IMG/VR virus record: IMGVR_UViG_3300009068_000126
Span: 1 to 30,394 of that record
Origin: a virus
Length of the DNA stretch: 30,394 bases
Direction: 5' to 3' (one strand)
Part shown: positions 12,929-20,377 of the stretch, in pieces
Layout: each line of letters opens with the position of its first letter
How positions within the stretch are numbered: position 1 is the first letter of the stretch
Made by a program: the position numbers and the translations under genes
Notes under the pieces: model-generated
Database searches by the model: none
What the model was told of the DNA's origin: nothing
Seen by the model: only the letters and a program-made list of their open reading frames with translations

Positions 12929-12935
12929 GTGTCAA
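12929..12935 (-). promoter_or_regulatory. TTGACAC start-associated motif (copy 2)
   Basis: TTGACAC begins 22 nt before the ATG of the 89-aa gene and directly follows the stop region of the large fibre gene. Confidence 0.5.
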
Positions 12936-12938
12936 AGG

Positions 12939-14567
12939 CTAGTAGCCGATGACGGTAATTCGGAAAGTCGCGGCAGATTGAGTTTTGCTTGAACCAGTTG
13001 CGTTGACTGCATCCACGTGAACTTGATCGGCGGCGACTACATGGCCGAAAAATGTTAATCCCTCCGAAATTGCGTTCGGAAGTCCAAGCAATACCAAATC
13101 ATTTAGATTCACCCCAGTCATAGCAACCGTGATAGATGTGCTGGAATTAGCTCCAACCGAGCCAAAGTTTAATGACGTTGTTACGTTAATGGTTTCTGTG
13201 GATTGCGGGAGTACGCCGTAGGTAGTGCCAGATGCGAGTAAGCCTAGATTGATTAACCCAGAGACGACGTTGATATTGGCTGGCTGGGCGGTGACCGTTG
13301 CCCCATAAAATCCCATCATCCCAGAAAGAGCAAGACCAGCACCGTAGCTAATTACGGTTGAGCCAGCACTATTAATTAAGTTGCGAGTGCCATAATTAAA
13401 GGCTGTGATAGAAGTGGAATCGACCAAAGCGCGGCCTGCTGCATTTACATTACTAACCGAATCCTCAACAAACAAAGCGTCAGCCTCGGCTTTTGTATAG
13501 AATGTGGCTTGATCGCCAGGCACTACCGCCCCTGCCGTAATAAGGTCTTTGCGGATTGTTACATTCCCTTGATAAATAGTTTTTGGCGTTCCGTTTTGCG
13601 TGATTTCAATTTCAATCGTGGGCGTGATTGTGTCCTCGCCAGATACGGCAAACGCATCCTCAACGCCAGAAGTGTTGATTGTAAGGGTGGTTTGTTTTAG
13701 TGGCAAAAAGTTAATGCCAGAAGCGTCTAGCTGAAGTGCCGTTGTAATGTTGGTTTGCGCCAAGCGACCTGTGAATTGAATTGTGTAACCGCCCTTGCCG
13801 TTATCTTGAACAGATATGTTACTGGTAATCGTATTGATGCCTGACGATATGGCGGCCTGTACCGTAACAGCCGACGCAAACGGAGCGATGCCAGTAGTGG
13901 AAGTTCCACCCCAATTCAATGAATACAAGCCTCCTACAATCTCTTGCCCAAACGAAAGATCGTAAGTTTCGTTTTGACCCGTGCCCCCGTCTGATATTTT
14001 CGATAAAACAATCTGCCCAGCCGTAGATGTGTTAATGAATGTATCAGCATAGACAATCGGATCACGAACTAGCTTCACAACTTGCTGTGCGTTTATGCCG
14101 GTAGCGGGGTTACGGCGAGTATTGACGATTACTGAACTAGCTGGGAATAGCGTAAAAGAATCCGACCCGAAAGACATCGCCGTGTTTGGCTGAGTGGCAG
14201 TGAGAAGGTATGAGCCGTAAGTAGAAGAGCCATACAAAGAGACGGTGGAGACATTGTTTGAGATAGCGTTATAAACTGAAATTGCCGTGGCGTTGTACGC
14301 GATAGAGCCGGATGTAGTGCCGTTGCAAGTCAGCTTAAACGCACCGTCAGTAGGCAACTCTTCAATGTTCCCAATGCCAACCTTTAGACTCGCCCCGCTA
14401 GTATCAATATCCGTCAATGCCCCAGACGCACTTTTCTCTAGTAGGCGTAGCCGCAAGGTATAGGAATCGTTACGAGTAAGCGTAGGCAAAGCCCCGCCAG
14501 CCACGCTTCCGCCATCGAGCAAAGCCCCTGTGGATGTGTCGATGTATAGGTCTAGCGTAGAGGCCAT
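12939..14567 (-). CDS. Large tail fibre/baseplate protein
   Basis: 542 aa, Thr/Ser/Gly-rich with long beta-strand alternation. The N-terminal 30 residues (STLDLYIDTSTGALLDGG) form an attachment-like module, then come repeated beta domains (two related segments around 70-135 and 190-270, each with a T-x-S-x-Y pattern), and FYTKAEADALFVED near 358, a motif common in phage fibre shafts and just before receptor-binding tips. The C-terminal 170 residues would be the distal part. No enzymatic motif seen. Codons are AT-rich. Starts at ATG 14567 without a Shine-Dalgarno sequence but with an upstream TTGACAC. Confidence 0.7.
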   Translation of the reverse strand: MASTLDLYIDTSTGALLDGGSVAGGALPTLTRNDSYTLRLRLLEKSASGALTDIDTSGASLKVGIGNIEELPTDGAFKLTCNGTTSGSIAYNATAISVYNAISNNVSTVSLYGSSTYGSYLLTATQPNTAMSFGSDSFTLFPASSVIVNTRRNPATGINAQQVVKLVRDPIVYADTFINTSTAGQIVLSKISDGGTGQNETYDLSFGQEIVGGLYSLNWGGTSTTGIAPFASAVTVQAAISSGINTITSNISVQDNGKGGYTIQFTGRLAQTNITTALQLDASGINFLPLKQTTLTINTSGVEDAFAVSGEDTITPTIEIEITQNGTPKTIYQGNVTIRKDLITAGAVVPGDQATFYTKAEADALFVEDSVSNVNAAGRALVDSTSITAFNYGTRNLINSAGSTVISYGAGLALSGMMGFYGATVTAQPANINVVSGLINLGLLASGTTYGVLPQSTETINVTTSLNFGSVGANSSTSITVAMTGVNLNDLVLLGLPNAISEGLTFFGHVVAADQVHVDAVNATGSSKTQSAATFRITVIGY

Positions 14568-14580
14568 TTAGGATGAGTAA

Positions 14581-14587
14581 GTGTCAA
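14581..14587 (-). promoter_or_regulatory. TTGACAC start-associated motif (copy 3)
   Basis: TTGACAC begins 20 nt before the ATG of the large fibre gene, just past the stop of the HAF-repeat gene. Confidence 0.5.
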
Positions 14588-14590
14588 TTA

Positions 14591-15634
14591 CTAGCCGATG
14601 CCGTAGGCTACTGTGGATGAACTGCCGGGCACAAATATATCGGTAAAGGTTGAGCCGTTGTAAAGGAAGCCACGGTTGGTTGCGCCGGTACTTACACCTC
14701 CAACAATGTTTGAACCATTAATTCCATAAGCAATTGTACCAATACTGCTAGGAACAAATATATCCGTAAAGGTTGAGCCGTTGTAAAGGAAGCCACGGTT
14801 GGTGGCCACCCCTCCAACAATGTTTGAACCATTAATTCCATAAGCAGTTGTACCAATACTGCTAGGATTAAATATATCCGTAAATGTTGAGCCATTGTAA
14901 AGGAAACCCCGAGCCACCCCGCCAATTCTTGCCGCACCAACAATGTTTGAACCATTAATTCCATAAGCAATTGTGCTGGTGCTACTGGGCACAGAAAATA
15001 TAGTATATGTTGAACCGTCGTAAAGAAAGCCACACCGAACTCCGTCGATACTTGTAGCTCCAACAATGTTTGAACCATCTATGCCGTAAGCCTGAGTAGA
15101 AGTACTGCCGGGCACGGATAATGTAGTATATGTTGAACCGTTGTAAAAAAAGCCTTTAGACCCGCCTATGTTTGCTGCTCCAACAATGTTTGGGCCATCT
15201 ATGCCGTTCGGATCGGTCGTAGTGCTACCGGGGACGAATATATCTGCATACGTTAAGCCGTCATAAACAAATCCCCGGCGTGTTGTGGGAAGCTCTGCGG
15301 AGCCAACAATTCTGTACGATTGAGTAATTGGCTGTGGCGTGCCAGCTCCACCCGTTCCCGTCCCGGCTCCACCCGTTCCAGTTCCAGCTCCACCGCTACC
15401 CGTGCCCGCACTTCCAGATTCAACTGGATTGCCAGCCCCGCCAGCAAGTGCTGTTAGATATGATACGCCTAGCCCGTTGCCCGCTTGCTCGACAAACATA
15501 TTAGAGCCAGCGACCATCTTATATCTAGAAAGTAAATCTGCCCCATACTCGGTGCGTTGGATTATGTGATTGATTAGGTTTGTGTCGAGGATCTTGCCGT
15601 CACGAATAGGACGGATGGGCGGGACGATTCGCAT
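14591..15634 (-). CDS. HAF-repeat tail adhesion protein with Gly-rich hinge
   Basis: 347 aa in three parts. Residues 1-65 (PPIRPIRDGKIL...LGVSYL) form a virion-attachment module shared with the next gene upstream. Residues about 70-98 are a Gly/Thr/Ala hinge built from a 7-residue repeat (GGAGTGT). The rest is six HAF-type repeats of 38-41 residues with core GFLYNGSTFTDIFVP and YGINGSNIVG. HAF repeats are seen in extracellular bacterial proteins and probably stack as beta blades. A host-binding function is inferred. The frame ends just after AYGIG, mid-repeat. Start TAATG overlaps the upstream stop. Confidence 0.75.
   Translation of the reverse strand: MRIVPPIRPIRDGKILDTNLINHIIQRTEYGADLLSRYKMVAGSNMFVEQAGNGLGVSYLTALAGGAGNPVESGSAGTGSGGAGTGTGGAGTGTGGAGTPQPITQSYRIVGSAELPTTRRGFVYDGLTYADIFVPGSTTTDPNGIDGPNIVGAANIGGSKGFFYNGSTYTTLSVPGSTSTQAYGIDGSNIVGATSIDGVRCGFLYDGSTYTIFSVPSSTSTIAYGINGSNIVGAARIGGVARGFLYNGSTFTDIFNPSSIGTTAYGINGSNIVGGVATNRGFLYNGSTFTDIFVPSSIGTIAYGINGSNIVGGVSTGATNRGFLYNGSTFTDIFVPGSSSTVAYGIG
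14643..15270. repeat. Six tandem DNA repeats of 114-123 bp
   Basis: The repeat core (GTAAAGGTTGAGCCGTTGTA on the plus strand in the closest copies) recurs at 14643, 14766, 14880, 15003, 15126 and 15246, so the spacings are 123, 114, 123, 123 and 120 bp, all multiples of three. The two leftmost copies are nearly identical in DNA; divergence rises to the right. This suggests recent duplication at the 3' end of the gene and possible length variation. Confidence 0.85.
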
Positions 15635-15825
15635 TACTGCACGGCGTTAATCACAGCCCCCGTATTAAGATAAGAAATTTTTACATTGTTCCCCGCTACT
15701 GGCTTCTGTGCGTTGGCCGTTTCGACCAGATCCTCAATTCGATTAATAATCTCGTTCATATATTCGACGCTGATTCCAATCCCGTCGGCGGTGGCCTGAA
15801 TAGGGCGAAGCGGTTTAGTTTTCAT
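15634..15825 (-). CDS. Short paralogue of the HAF-protein N-terminal module (63 aa)
   Basis: 63 aa: MKTKPLRPIQATADGIGISV... It aligns by eye to the first 65 residues of the following HAF-repeat protein: PLRPI/PIRPI, NEIINRIEDL/NHIIQRTEYG, KPVAGNNV/KMVAGSNM, then an SYL sequence. It therefore looks like a stand-alone copy of the virion-attachment module, perhaps capping or competing for the same site. TAATG overlaps at both ends couple it to its neighbours. Confidence 0.65.
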   Translation of the reverse strand: MKTKPLRPIQATADGIGISVEYMNEIINRIEDLVETANAQKPVAGNNVKISYLNTGAVINAVQ

Positions 15826-16652
15826 TAGAAAACGAAGTTCTGATCTGAATAAGCCTCTATCTTTTTAACATTGGGAATGCCGTCGCCGGTATAGAAGGCA
15901 TCTGTCCCACGGAAGTATTCTGTGAACTGCTCCTCGATCTGATTGAATAATCCACGTCGAGTAAATGAAATTGAGCTTTGGACATACCCAGCATAAATCC
16001 ATTCAATCGTCACAGGATAAGGCACAATCGATCCGACGGTTATATTGCCATATCTGCCAGCCCTTGCGTTCGCTTCCGATATAGCGGCCCCTTGTGCTGT
16101 CGCAATCTCGCCCCGTGTTTTATTCCTTCGGTATTCTCGTTGTCTTGGGTTAGGAGGCATTATCGTCCCATTGATTGAAGCGGGCATTAGGCGTTTTGTG
16201 GGTATGATGATTTGGCTGTTGGTAAAGTCTAACGCCAACACCCCACCTTTAAGTAATTCAAAGTAGCTATCGGTTGTTATATACTTGGCCACAATCGAGG
16301 CATCTGCCCCAAACACCCCAGCCCCCGCTTGCCCAACGGCAGTCACATAAGCGGCCGGCAATCCGCTTGCGGTAGTCATCCCTACATAGTTCACTACTAA
16401 AGAAGATAGGTCGCCGTCTAAAGGCTCTACCCTTGTCGTCTCCACCGCCATCCGTGTGTATTTTGGCGTGTAGGAAGAGTCGACAAAGACGCTGTGGAGC
16501 GTGTTGCGGTCTGGCTCAAGCGTCGCCACGTCAGCAGTGCGAATGGTGTAGGTTTCTGAAAGAAGCGTAAGGCCGTCGATCTCGGTGGTCATATTGGTTT
16601 TTCGCAAAACCTTCTGACCGCTAGCTGGCTTGCCAACTAAGACTGCGCTCAC
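15825..16652 (-). CDS. Tail protein downstream of the tape measure (distal tail/baseplate candidate)
   Basis: 275 aa with mixed alpha/beta character, no signal or membrane span. Features visible are a beta-rich N-terminal half (TLLSETYTIRTADVATLEPDRNTLHSVFVD), a basic segment PPNPRQREYRRNKTRGE near 165-180, and a C-terminal WIYAGYVQSSISFTRRGLFNQIEEQFTEYFRG. I recognise no family. Its position immediately after the tape measure is where siphophages encode the distal tail protein. Start overlaps the tape measure stop as GTGA. Confidence 0.5.
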   Translation of the reverse strand: MSAVLVGKPASGQKVLRKTNMTTEIDGLTLLSETYTIRTADVATLEPDRNTLHSVFVDSSYTPKYTRMAVETTRVEPLDGDLSSLVVNYVGMTTASGLPAAYVTAVGQAGAGVFGADASIVAKYITTDSYFELLKGGVLALDFTNSQIIIPTKRLMPASINGTIMPPNPRQREYRRNKTRGEIATAQGAAISEANARAGRYGNITVGSIVPYPVTIEWIYAGYVQSSISFTRRGLFNQIEEQFTEYFRGTDAFYTGDGIPNVKKIEAYSDQNFVF

Positions 16653-17707
16653 GATGCCGACCTCAAGATCGGAACGCCCAGGCGTTTGTCTAATAGATCC
16701 TGCATCTGAAATAATCCGCCCTTAATTGCCCGGACTTCGTTGTAAATGTTGTTAAATACTTCAATCGACATAGAGGAAGGCATGCTGATCGTTTTAGATG
16801 CGGTCTTATCAGACAGGCTGGCAGCAATATCTTCTTCAGCTTCTGAGGCATTCGCTAGGTTTAGCGCTTTCTTTGTTTGTGCGGTTTGGGCTTCTTTTGG
16901 GAGTAAGGATTCTGCGTGAACTTTTCTTATGTCTTGAGCTATCTGATAGGCTCCCTTCATATCGCCGGTCAGCAATGTCTTTGTGGCATAACCAACCATT
17001 GCAAGTTCTTGAGCAAATTGATTAAATGCTTCAATAATTGGATTTATAAACGCGGCCAGAGTTCCGAATGCGATCATGAATGTATTTTGAAATGTTTTAA
17101 GGGAATCGGATGCAGCCGATAGCTGAGCAATCGTTTCGTCAGACCAGATTCCGATCGCATTGCCCTGCTCCAAGATAGCGTTTGATCCTTGGTTCATTAC
17201 TTTAATCAGATCGGTTTGAGCTTTACCAAGAAGTTCATTAACAATAATAAACTGACGACCTTCGTTTGCTCCGCTGGCAAAGCTATCGGATATCCTTAAA
17301 AAGATATCTTCTGCCCCCATTGTCTTTAAATCATCAATCGTGATTCCGACCTCTTTAAATGTATTAATTAGGCCGTCATCCCCGGCGATTGCCTTCTGCT
17401 GTGCGAGGGAAAGTTTGTTCAGTCCGGCCGACACTGCCTCAACTCCGCTGCCAAAGACTGACGCAGCGTTTCCAAGTAGTTGCAATTTGCTGGCTGATAC
17501 GCCGAACTTTTCAGCGATGTCCTGAAGCTGATCGCCTTTCTCAATGGCCATGGAAAACCCAGATATAATCTTATCAAAGGCAAAAGCACCGGCGACCATC
17601 GACCCAGCCGTTTTTGCGAATTGAGCGACAGAGGCTTCCGCCCTTTGCAATCCGCGATCAAACGAGGATGCGTCTAAGGCGAGTTTGGCTGTGGCGACTG
17701 CGTCCAT
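16649..17707 (-). CDS. Tape measure protein (short, 352 aa)
   Basis: The N-terminal part (LALDASSFDRGLQRAEASVAQFAKT) is the usual tape-measure opening, followed by a hydrophobic helix (AGSMVAGAFAFDKIISGF), the GDQLQDIAEKFGVSASKLQ segment, and further long helices. Residues about 200-250 are again hydrophobic (FMIAFGTLAAFINPIIEAF), and the C-terminus is a coiled coil (IYNEVRAIKGGLFQMQDLLDKRL). Tape measures set tail length at roughly 0.15 nm per residue, giving about 50 nm here, short for a siphophage. Start TAATG overlaps the previous stop. Confidence 0.82.
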   Translation of the reverse strand: MDAVATAKLALDASSFDRGLQRAEASVAQFAKTAGSMVAGAFAFDKIISGFSMAIEKGDQLQDIAEKFGVSASKLQLLGNAASVFGSGVEAVSAGLNKLSLAQQKAIAGDDGLINTFKEVGITIDDLKTMGAEDIFLRISDSFASGANEGRQFIIVNELLGKAQTDLIKVMNQGSNAILEQGNAIGIWSDETIAQLSAASDSLKTFQNTFMIAFGTLAAFINPIIEAFNQFAQELAMVGYATKTLLTGDMKGAYQIAQDIRKVHAESLLPKEAQTAQTKKALNLANASEAEEDIAASLSDKTASKTISMPSSMSIEVFNNIYNEVRAIKGGLFQMQDLLDKRLGVPILRSAS

Positions 17708-18561
17708 TATAAGCCCGCTTTCTTTCGCTCGTAATTAGCGATGATGGACAAGCGTTTGATCATTTTTATGACCTGTATGTCAATGGATCTCTGAACGGTG
17801 GATTTACTAATTACATTCGATATCCAAGGGATTGTGTTTGTCATTGAAATGTAGGGCTTTGAAAATACGCCTGCTTTTGTGTGCGACCTGTCCTGCACGC
17901 GGCCGCCGCCAGTATGACGATAGACCCATTTTGGTATTCCTTTAAACCCGCCAAGAATCCCTGCACATACGGCCCAGCCTGACTTTGCGATACCCACGTT
18001 TCCGCGCTTCTCCTTAAAGTATTTAGCAAGATCACTTTCCTTAGTTACCACTTGGCGAACGTACTGATTTTTTGGGACTCGCTTGCTTTTGCCATACCGT
18101 GCGCTGGCATGTTTTGCCCCACGATCAAAGTCTCCGATTTCTGTATAAATATATGGCTTGTGATTAATTCTGCCAAGTAGCTCTCTGGCTTTGCCGTGGG
18201 TTTGCGCTGCCTTCTTGCCCTTACCGAATGTTTTGCCAAGCATTAAAGCAGCCAAAGCAGCGGCTGCTTGTTTTGCGTTTTGCGTTTTTGTTTTACCTCT
18301 TGGCAATGGAAGGCTCGCAATTTCACGCACTGCTGTGGGGCCAGACTTATAAACGCGATCAATATCCGTAGTTACTGCTTTTTCTCCCAACGCTTTTGCC
18401 CTGGCATTAAGCCCAAAAGGTTGCGTGGAATTTGCTAGGCTTACGCAAAGCATCCGAGCCTGAATCCGCATCTCCTTGGCAGCCTCAAGTTTTGTGCTTC
18501 CGACAAAGGCGTTCAGTGCCTTTTGAAGTTTAGCAGGATTAACGGTAAGGCTGGCGCTCAT
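17707..18561 (-). CDS. Basic minor tail protein, unknown family
   Basis: 284 aa, strongly basic (many Lys/Arg, Ala-rich helix KQAAAALAALMLGKTFGKG). Other visible parts are the N-terminal SASLTVNPAKLQKALNAFV, a KSGWAVCAGILGGFKGIPKWVYRHTGGG segment near 200-225, and NTIPWISNVIS near 245, which recalls virion morphogenesis/HK97-gp10-like C-termini. It sits between the frameshifted chaperone and the tape measure, an unusual slot. Its start overlaps the stop of the frameshift extension as ATGA, which fits expression of that extension. Confidence 0.5.
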   Translation of the reverse strand: MSASLTVNPAKLQKALNAFVGSTKLEAAKEMRIQARMLCVSLANSTQPFGLNARAKALGEKAVTTDIDRVYKSGPTAVREIASLPLPRGKTKTQNAKQAAAALAALMLGKTFGKGKKAAQTHGKARELLGRINHKPYIYTEIGDFDRGAKHASARYGKSKRVPKNQYVRQVVTKESDLAKYFKEKRGNVGIAKSGWAVCAGILGGFKGIPKWVYRHTGGGRVQDRSHTKAGVFSKPYISMTNTIPWISNVISKSTVQRSIDIQVIKMIKRLSIIANYERKKAGL

Positions 18562-19144
18562 AGTCCTAACGCTTTCTCCATGTCACGAAGTTCAGATCCA
18601 GAAAGATCCGCTGGGCGCCTCAGCTTTGTGCCGTTCATATACATAAAAACGTGAGCTGCTTGGTTTACAAGAATCAAAGGCACTTCCCACAATATTGTTT
18701 CCAGTGCCCAACCTGTTTCTTTTGCCAGGATAAACACGCTCGAAGCGGTCGCCCCTGGCGTTACTCGTTTCCCGGCGGTTGTGGTACTCCGCTAGGGATT
18801 ACGTTCACTCTGGCCTTATTGGCCTCGTTTAGAATCGATGTGACCAGCAAGCTGGCCTCGTCGCGATCCTGATCTGTGATCTTTTCAGACCATTCCATCA
18901 CACGCTCACGGAATGCGTCTTTATCCCAAGCCAGCTTAATGGCTGACTTCCTGTTTTTCGCCAGCATAATGTGCATGAGAATAAATCCGTAGACGAAAAA
19001 GATTGGACTATCCGCCGCATCTCTAATCTGCAAAACCAGCAAGCGGCTGCCCTCCGTATAAGGCGCCAGCTTTTCTTTTTTGAAATAGCGATCTGGCGCA
19101 ACAAATGCGTCGTCTAATTCCTGCAACAGATTCTCTTCGCTCAT
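18558..19144 (-). CDS. Tail assembly chaperone GT fusion made by -1 frameshifting
   Basis: The short chaperone frame ends at 18761, but a -1 shift at the heptamer G-GGA-AAC (18773-18767) opens 69 further codons without a stop, to TGA at 18558. The extension reads ...TPGATASSVFILAKETGWAL and later WEVPLILVNQAAHVFMYMNG, a typical GpT-like hydrophobic helix that would bind the tail tube, with the fusion about 195 aa long. The site lies four bases before the 0-frame TAA. In lambda and many long-tailed phages the G and GT products in a fixed ratio chaperone the tape measure. The extension stop overlaps the next gene start, as if conserved. Confidence 0.85.
18761..19144 (-). CDS. Tail assembly chaperone G (0-frame product)
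   Basis: 127 aa, acidic and helical at the start (MSEENLLQELDDAFVAPDRYFKKEKLAPY), with the central hydrophobic SPIFFVYGFILMHIMLAKNRKSAIKLAW, ending PQPPGNE. Position between tail tube and tape measure, and the -1 slippery site at its 3' end, identify it as the GpG-like partner. It overlaps the upstream gene as ATGA. Confidence 0.8.
   Translation of the reverse strand: MSEENLLQELDDAFVAPDRYFKKEKLAPYTEGSRLLVLQIRDAADSPIFFVYGFILMHIMLAKNRKSAIKLAWDKDAFRERVMEWSEKITDQDRDEASLLVTSILNEANKARVNVIPSGVPQPPGNE
18767..18773 (-). other. -1 ribosomal frameshift site GGGAAAC
   Basis: A perfect X-XXY-YYZ heptamer (G GGA AAC in the 0 frame). Both tRNAs can re-pair on GGG AAA, after which the frame continues CGA GTA ACG CCA. 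Only the codon GAG lies between the heptamer and the 0-frame stop TAA. GC-rich sequence follows and could fold to stimulate slippage, but I have not computed a structure. Confidence 0.85.
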
Positions 19145-19518
19145 AGTTTTTTTAATAACGCTCGCTTCAATTCTGGGCTGGCCCGCTGACTGACTAGTAA
19201 GGTTTGCCCGCCGCGTTGAATAGAGATTATCGGTTCTGCTCGCTTCATTAGACCCAGAAGCGTCTCGCGATTTTCCAGTGCTGCCCGCACGTAACGAATG
19301 GGTGATTCCTCATCAGATTTCATATCCGCCCAGGTTCGTTCCATTTCAGCCTTTGCCTCTTCCCCGCCCGATATGGTAAACCAGAACGTAAACTGCCTTT
19401 GGCCTGTGTCCTCTTTAATGATGCAAGTGACAGGATCCATTTGCCGTAGCTTTGCGCCAAAGGCGGAAGCGGCCGCTGCTACTTTTATATTTGTCGTTCC
19501 CCAAAAGCTATCAACCAT
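19141..19518 (-). CDS. Tail-region hypothetical protein (125 aa)
   Basis: 125 aa, soluble, alpha/beta (IIKEDTGQRQFTFWFTISG, then helical EEAKAEMERTWADMKSD and PELKRALLKKL). I do not recognise the family. It lies between the tail tube and the chaperone, where some phages place a tail accessory or chaperone-like protein, and a hairpin separates it from the tail tube gene. No clear ribosome site; its stop overlaps the chaperone start as ATGA. Confidence 0.55.
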   Translation of the reverse strand: MVDSFWGTTNIKVAAAASAFGAKLRQMDPVTCIIKEDTGQRQFTFWFTISGGEEAKAEMERTWADMKSDEESPIRYVRAALENRETLLGLMKRAEPIISIQRGGQTLLVSQRASPELKRALLKKL

Positions 19519-19531
19519 TTAGGATCTCATA

Positions 19532-19549
19532 AACCCGCCGGAGCGGGTT
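19532..19549 (-). terminator. Hairpin after the tail tube gene
   Basis: On the minus strand AACCCGC-TCCG-GCGGGTT forms a perfect 7-bp stem with a 4-nt loop beginning at the stop codon of the tail tube gene. It is followed by TATGA rather than a U-run, so it is probably a partial terminator or an mRNA 3' stabiliser that raises tail tube level over downstream genes. Confidence 0.6.
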
Positions 19550-19895
19550 AGCTCATGTTAGGGAATCGAGTCGCCGATACGTCCACTGTTACAAATCCGT
19601 CAGACGCTTTGTTGACGGTAACGCTGTCCACGATGATTTTGCCGCCTGTGCTGGTAGCGTTAGCAAGCGTGGTTAAAACAGCGCCTGCGGTTGTCGCGTA
19701 GGAGCCAGTGATAGTCGTGGAAAATGCGAATGTATCGGTGGGATTATACATAGCTGCACCGACTACTTCGCCGCTTTGATTGCGAACTTCTGCACGCTCT
19801 ACATTGCGTGTCTCTGTGAAGGATTGAACTAGGCCGCCAGTTTCAGCGGTGATACCAAAAACAAGTCCAAAAGTTCCGACGGTTGTGGCTGCCAT
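19548..19895 (-). CDS. Major tail tube protein candidate
   Basis: 115 aa, beta-rich with Thr/Ala/Ser/Val alternation (FGLVFGITAETGGLVQSFTETRNVERAEVRNQSGEVVG...FSTTITGSYATT...), the appearance of short tail tube proteins that stack as hexamer rings. Supporting context: tail terminator candidate just upstream, frameshifted chaperone and tape measure downstream, and its own transcript-end hairpin, all typical for the abundant tail protein. It is shorter than lambda gpV and lacks a C-terminal Ig domain. AAGG 7 nt before ATG; TTGACAC upstream. Confidence 0.7.
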   Translation of the reverse strand: MAATTVGTFGLVFGITAETGGLVQSFTETRNVERAEVRNQSGEVVGAAMYNPTDTFAFSTTITGSYATTAGAVLTTLANATSTGGKIIVDSVTVNKASDGFVTVDVSATRFPNMS

Positions 19896-19910
19896 ATTGC
19901 CTTAAATTTT

Positions 19911-19917
19911 GTGTCAA
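19911..19917 (-). promoter_or_regulatory. TTGACAC start-associated motif (copy 4)
   Basis: TTGACAC begins 22 nt before the ATG of the tail tube gene. Its TGA is the stop codon of the preceding gene. Confidence 0.5.
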
Positions 19918-20360
19918 CTCGCGACTGAGTTGGGGTAGGCAATCACTGCCAGCTTGTAGGTGCGACGCATTGTTCGCTCTTCATCGTCGGCCTCTGGCTC
20001 AACTGATTCTAGTTTTGCGTTGTAACAGCGGGCAGTCCCAATGGCCGTTGTAGCGTTTAATCGTGTAGCCAGCGGGCTGGAATCATAAAAAGCCTGTAGC
20101 ACTTTAGAGCATTTTTGAGTGTGGGCATCCACGGTTGTATCGTCATAAGAATCATCCACCACAATTTCAACCGGCACGCTGAACACGCCAGATCCCTGCA
20201 CCGGCTCTTCCGTTCCTAGCGTGGCTTTAATGACGATCGAGGGCGGCATGTTTTCCGTCTTATCATGAGACAAGTGGTAGGTCGGCCCGGTGACGGTTAC
20301 TGATAGAAGCTCTTTAAAAGCAGCTTCAATCAAACGATCAAGCATGGTGACGGCGGGCAT
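19914..20360 (-). CDS. Tail terminator/minor tail protein candidate
   Basis: 148 aa: N-terminal helix (TMLDRLIEAAFKELLS), then beta strands (PPSIVIKATLGTEEPVQGSGVFSVPVEIVVDDSYDD) and a C-terminal strand pair (RRTYKLAVIAYP), the layout of tail terminator proteins of the gpU/STF type. It directly precedes the tail tube gene, as those do. A good AGAGGAG site stands before its ATG, restarting translation after the metabolic cassette. Confidence 0.6.
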   Translation of the reverse strand: MPAVTMLDRLIEAAFKELLSVTVTGPTYHLSHDKTENMPPSIVIKATLGTEEPVQGSGVFSVPVEIVVDDSYDDTTVDAHTQKCSKVLQAFYDSSPLATRLNATTAIGTARCYNAKLESVEPEADDEERTMRRTYKLAVIAYPNSVAS

Positions 20361-20377
20361 ATTCTAAACTCCTCTTG

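Noticed and set aside
14692-15078. 128-codon frame inside the HAF gene
   Set aside because: It is a shifted reading of the HAF repeats (Leu-rich repetition in the wrong frame) lying within a better-supported gene.
14643-15270. CRISPR array or non-coding satellite repeats
   Set aside because: Units are 114-123 bp, in frame, without unique spacers, and encode HAF protein repeats.
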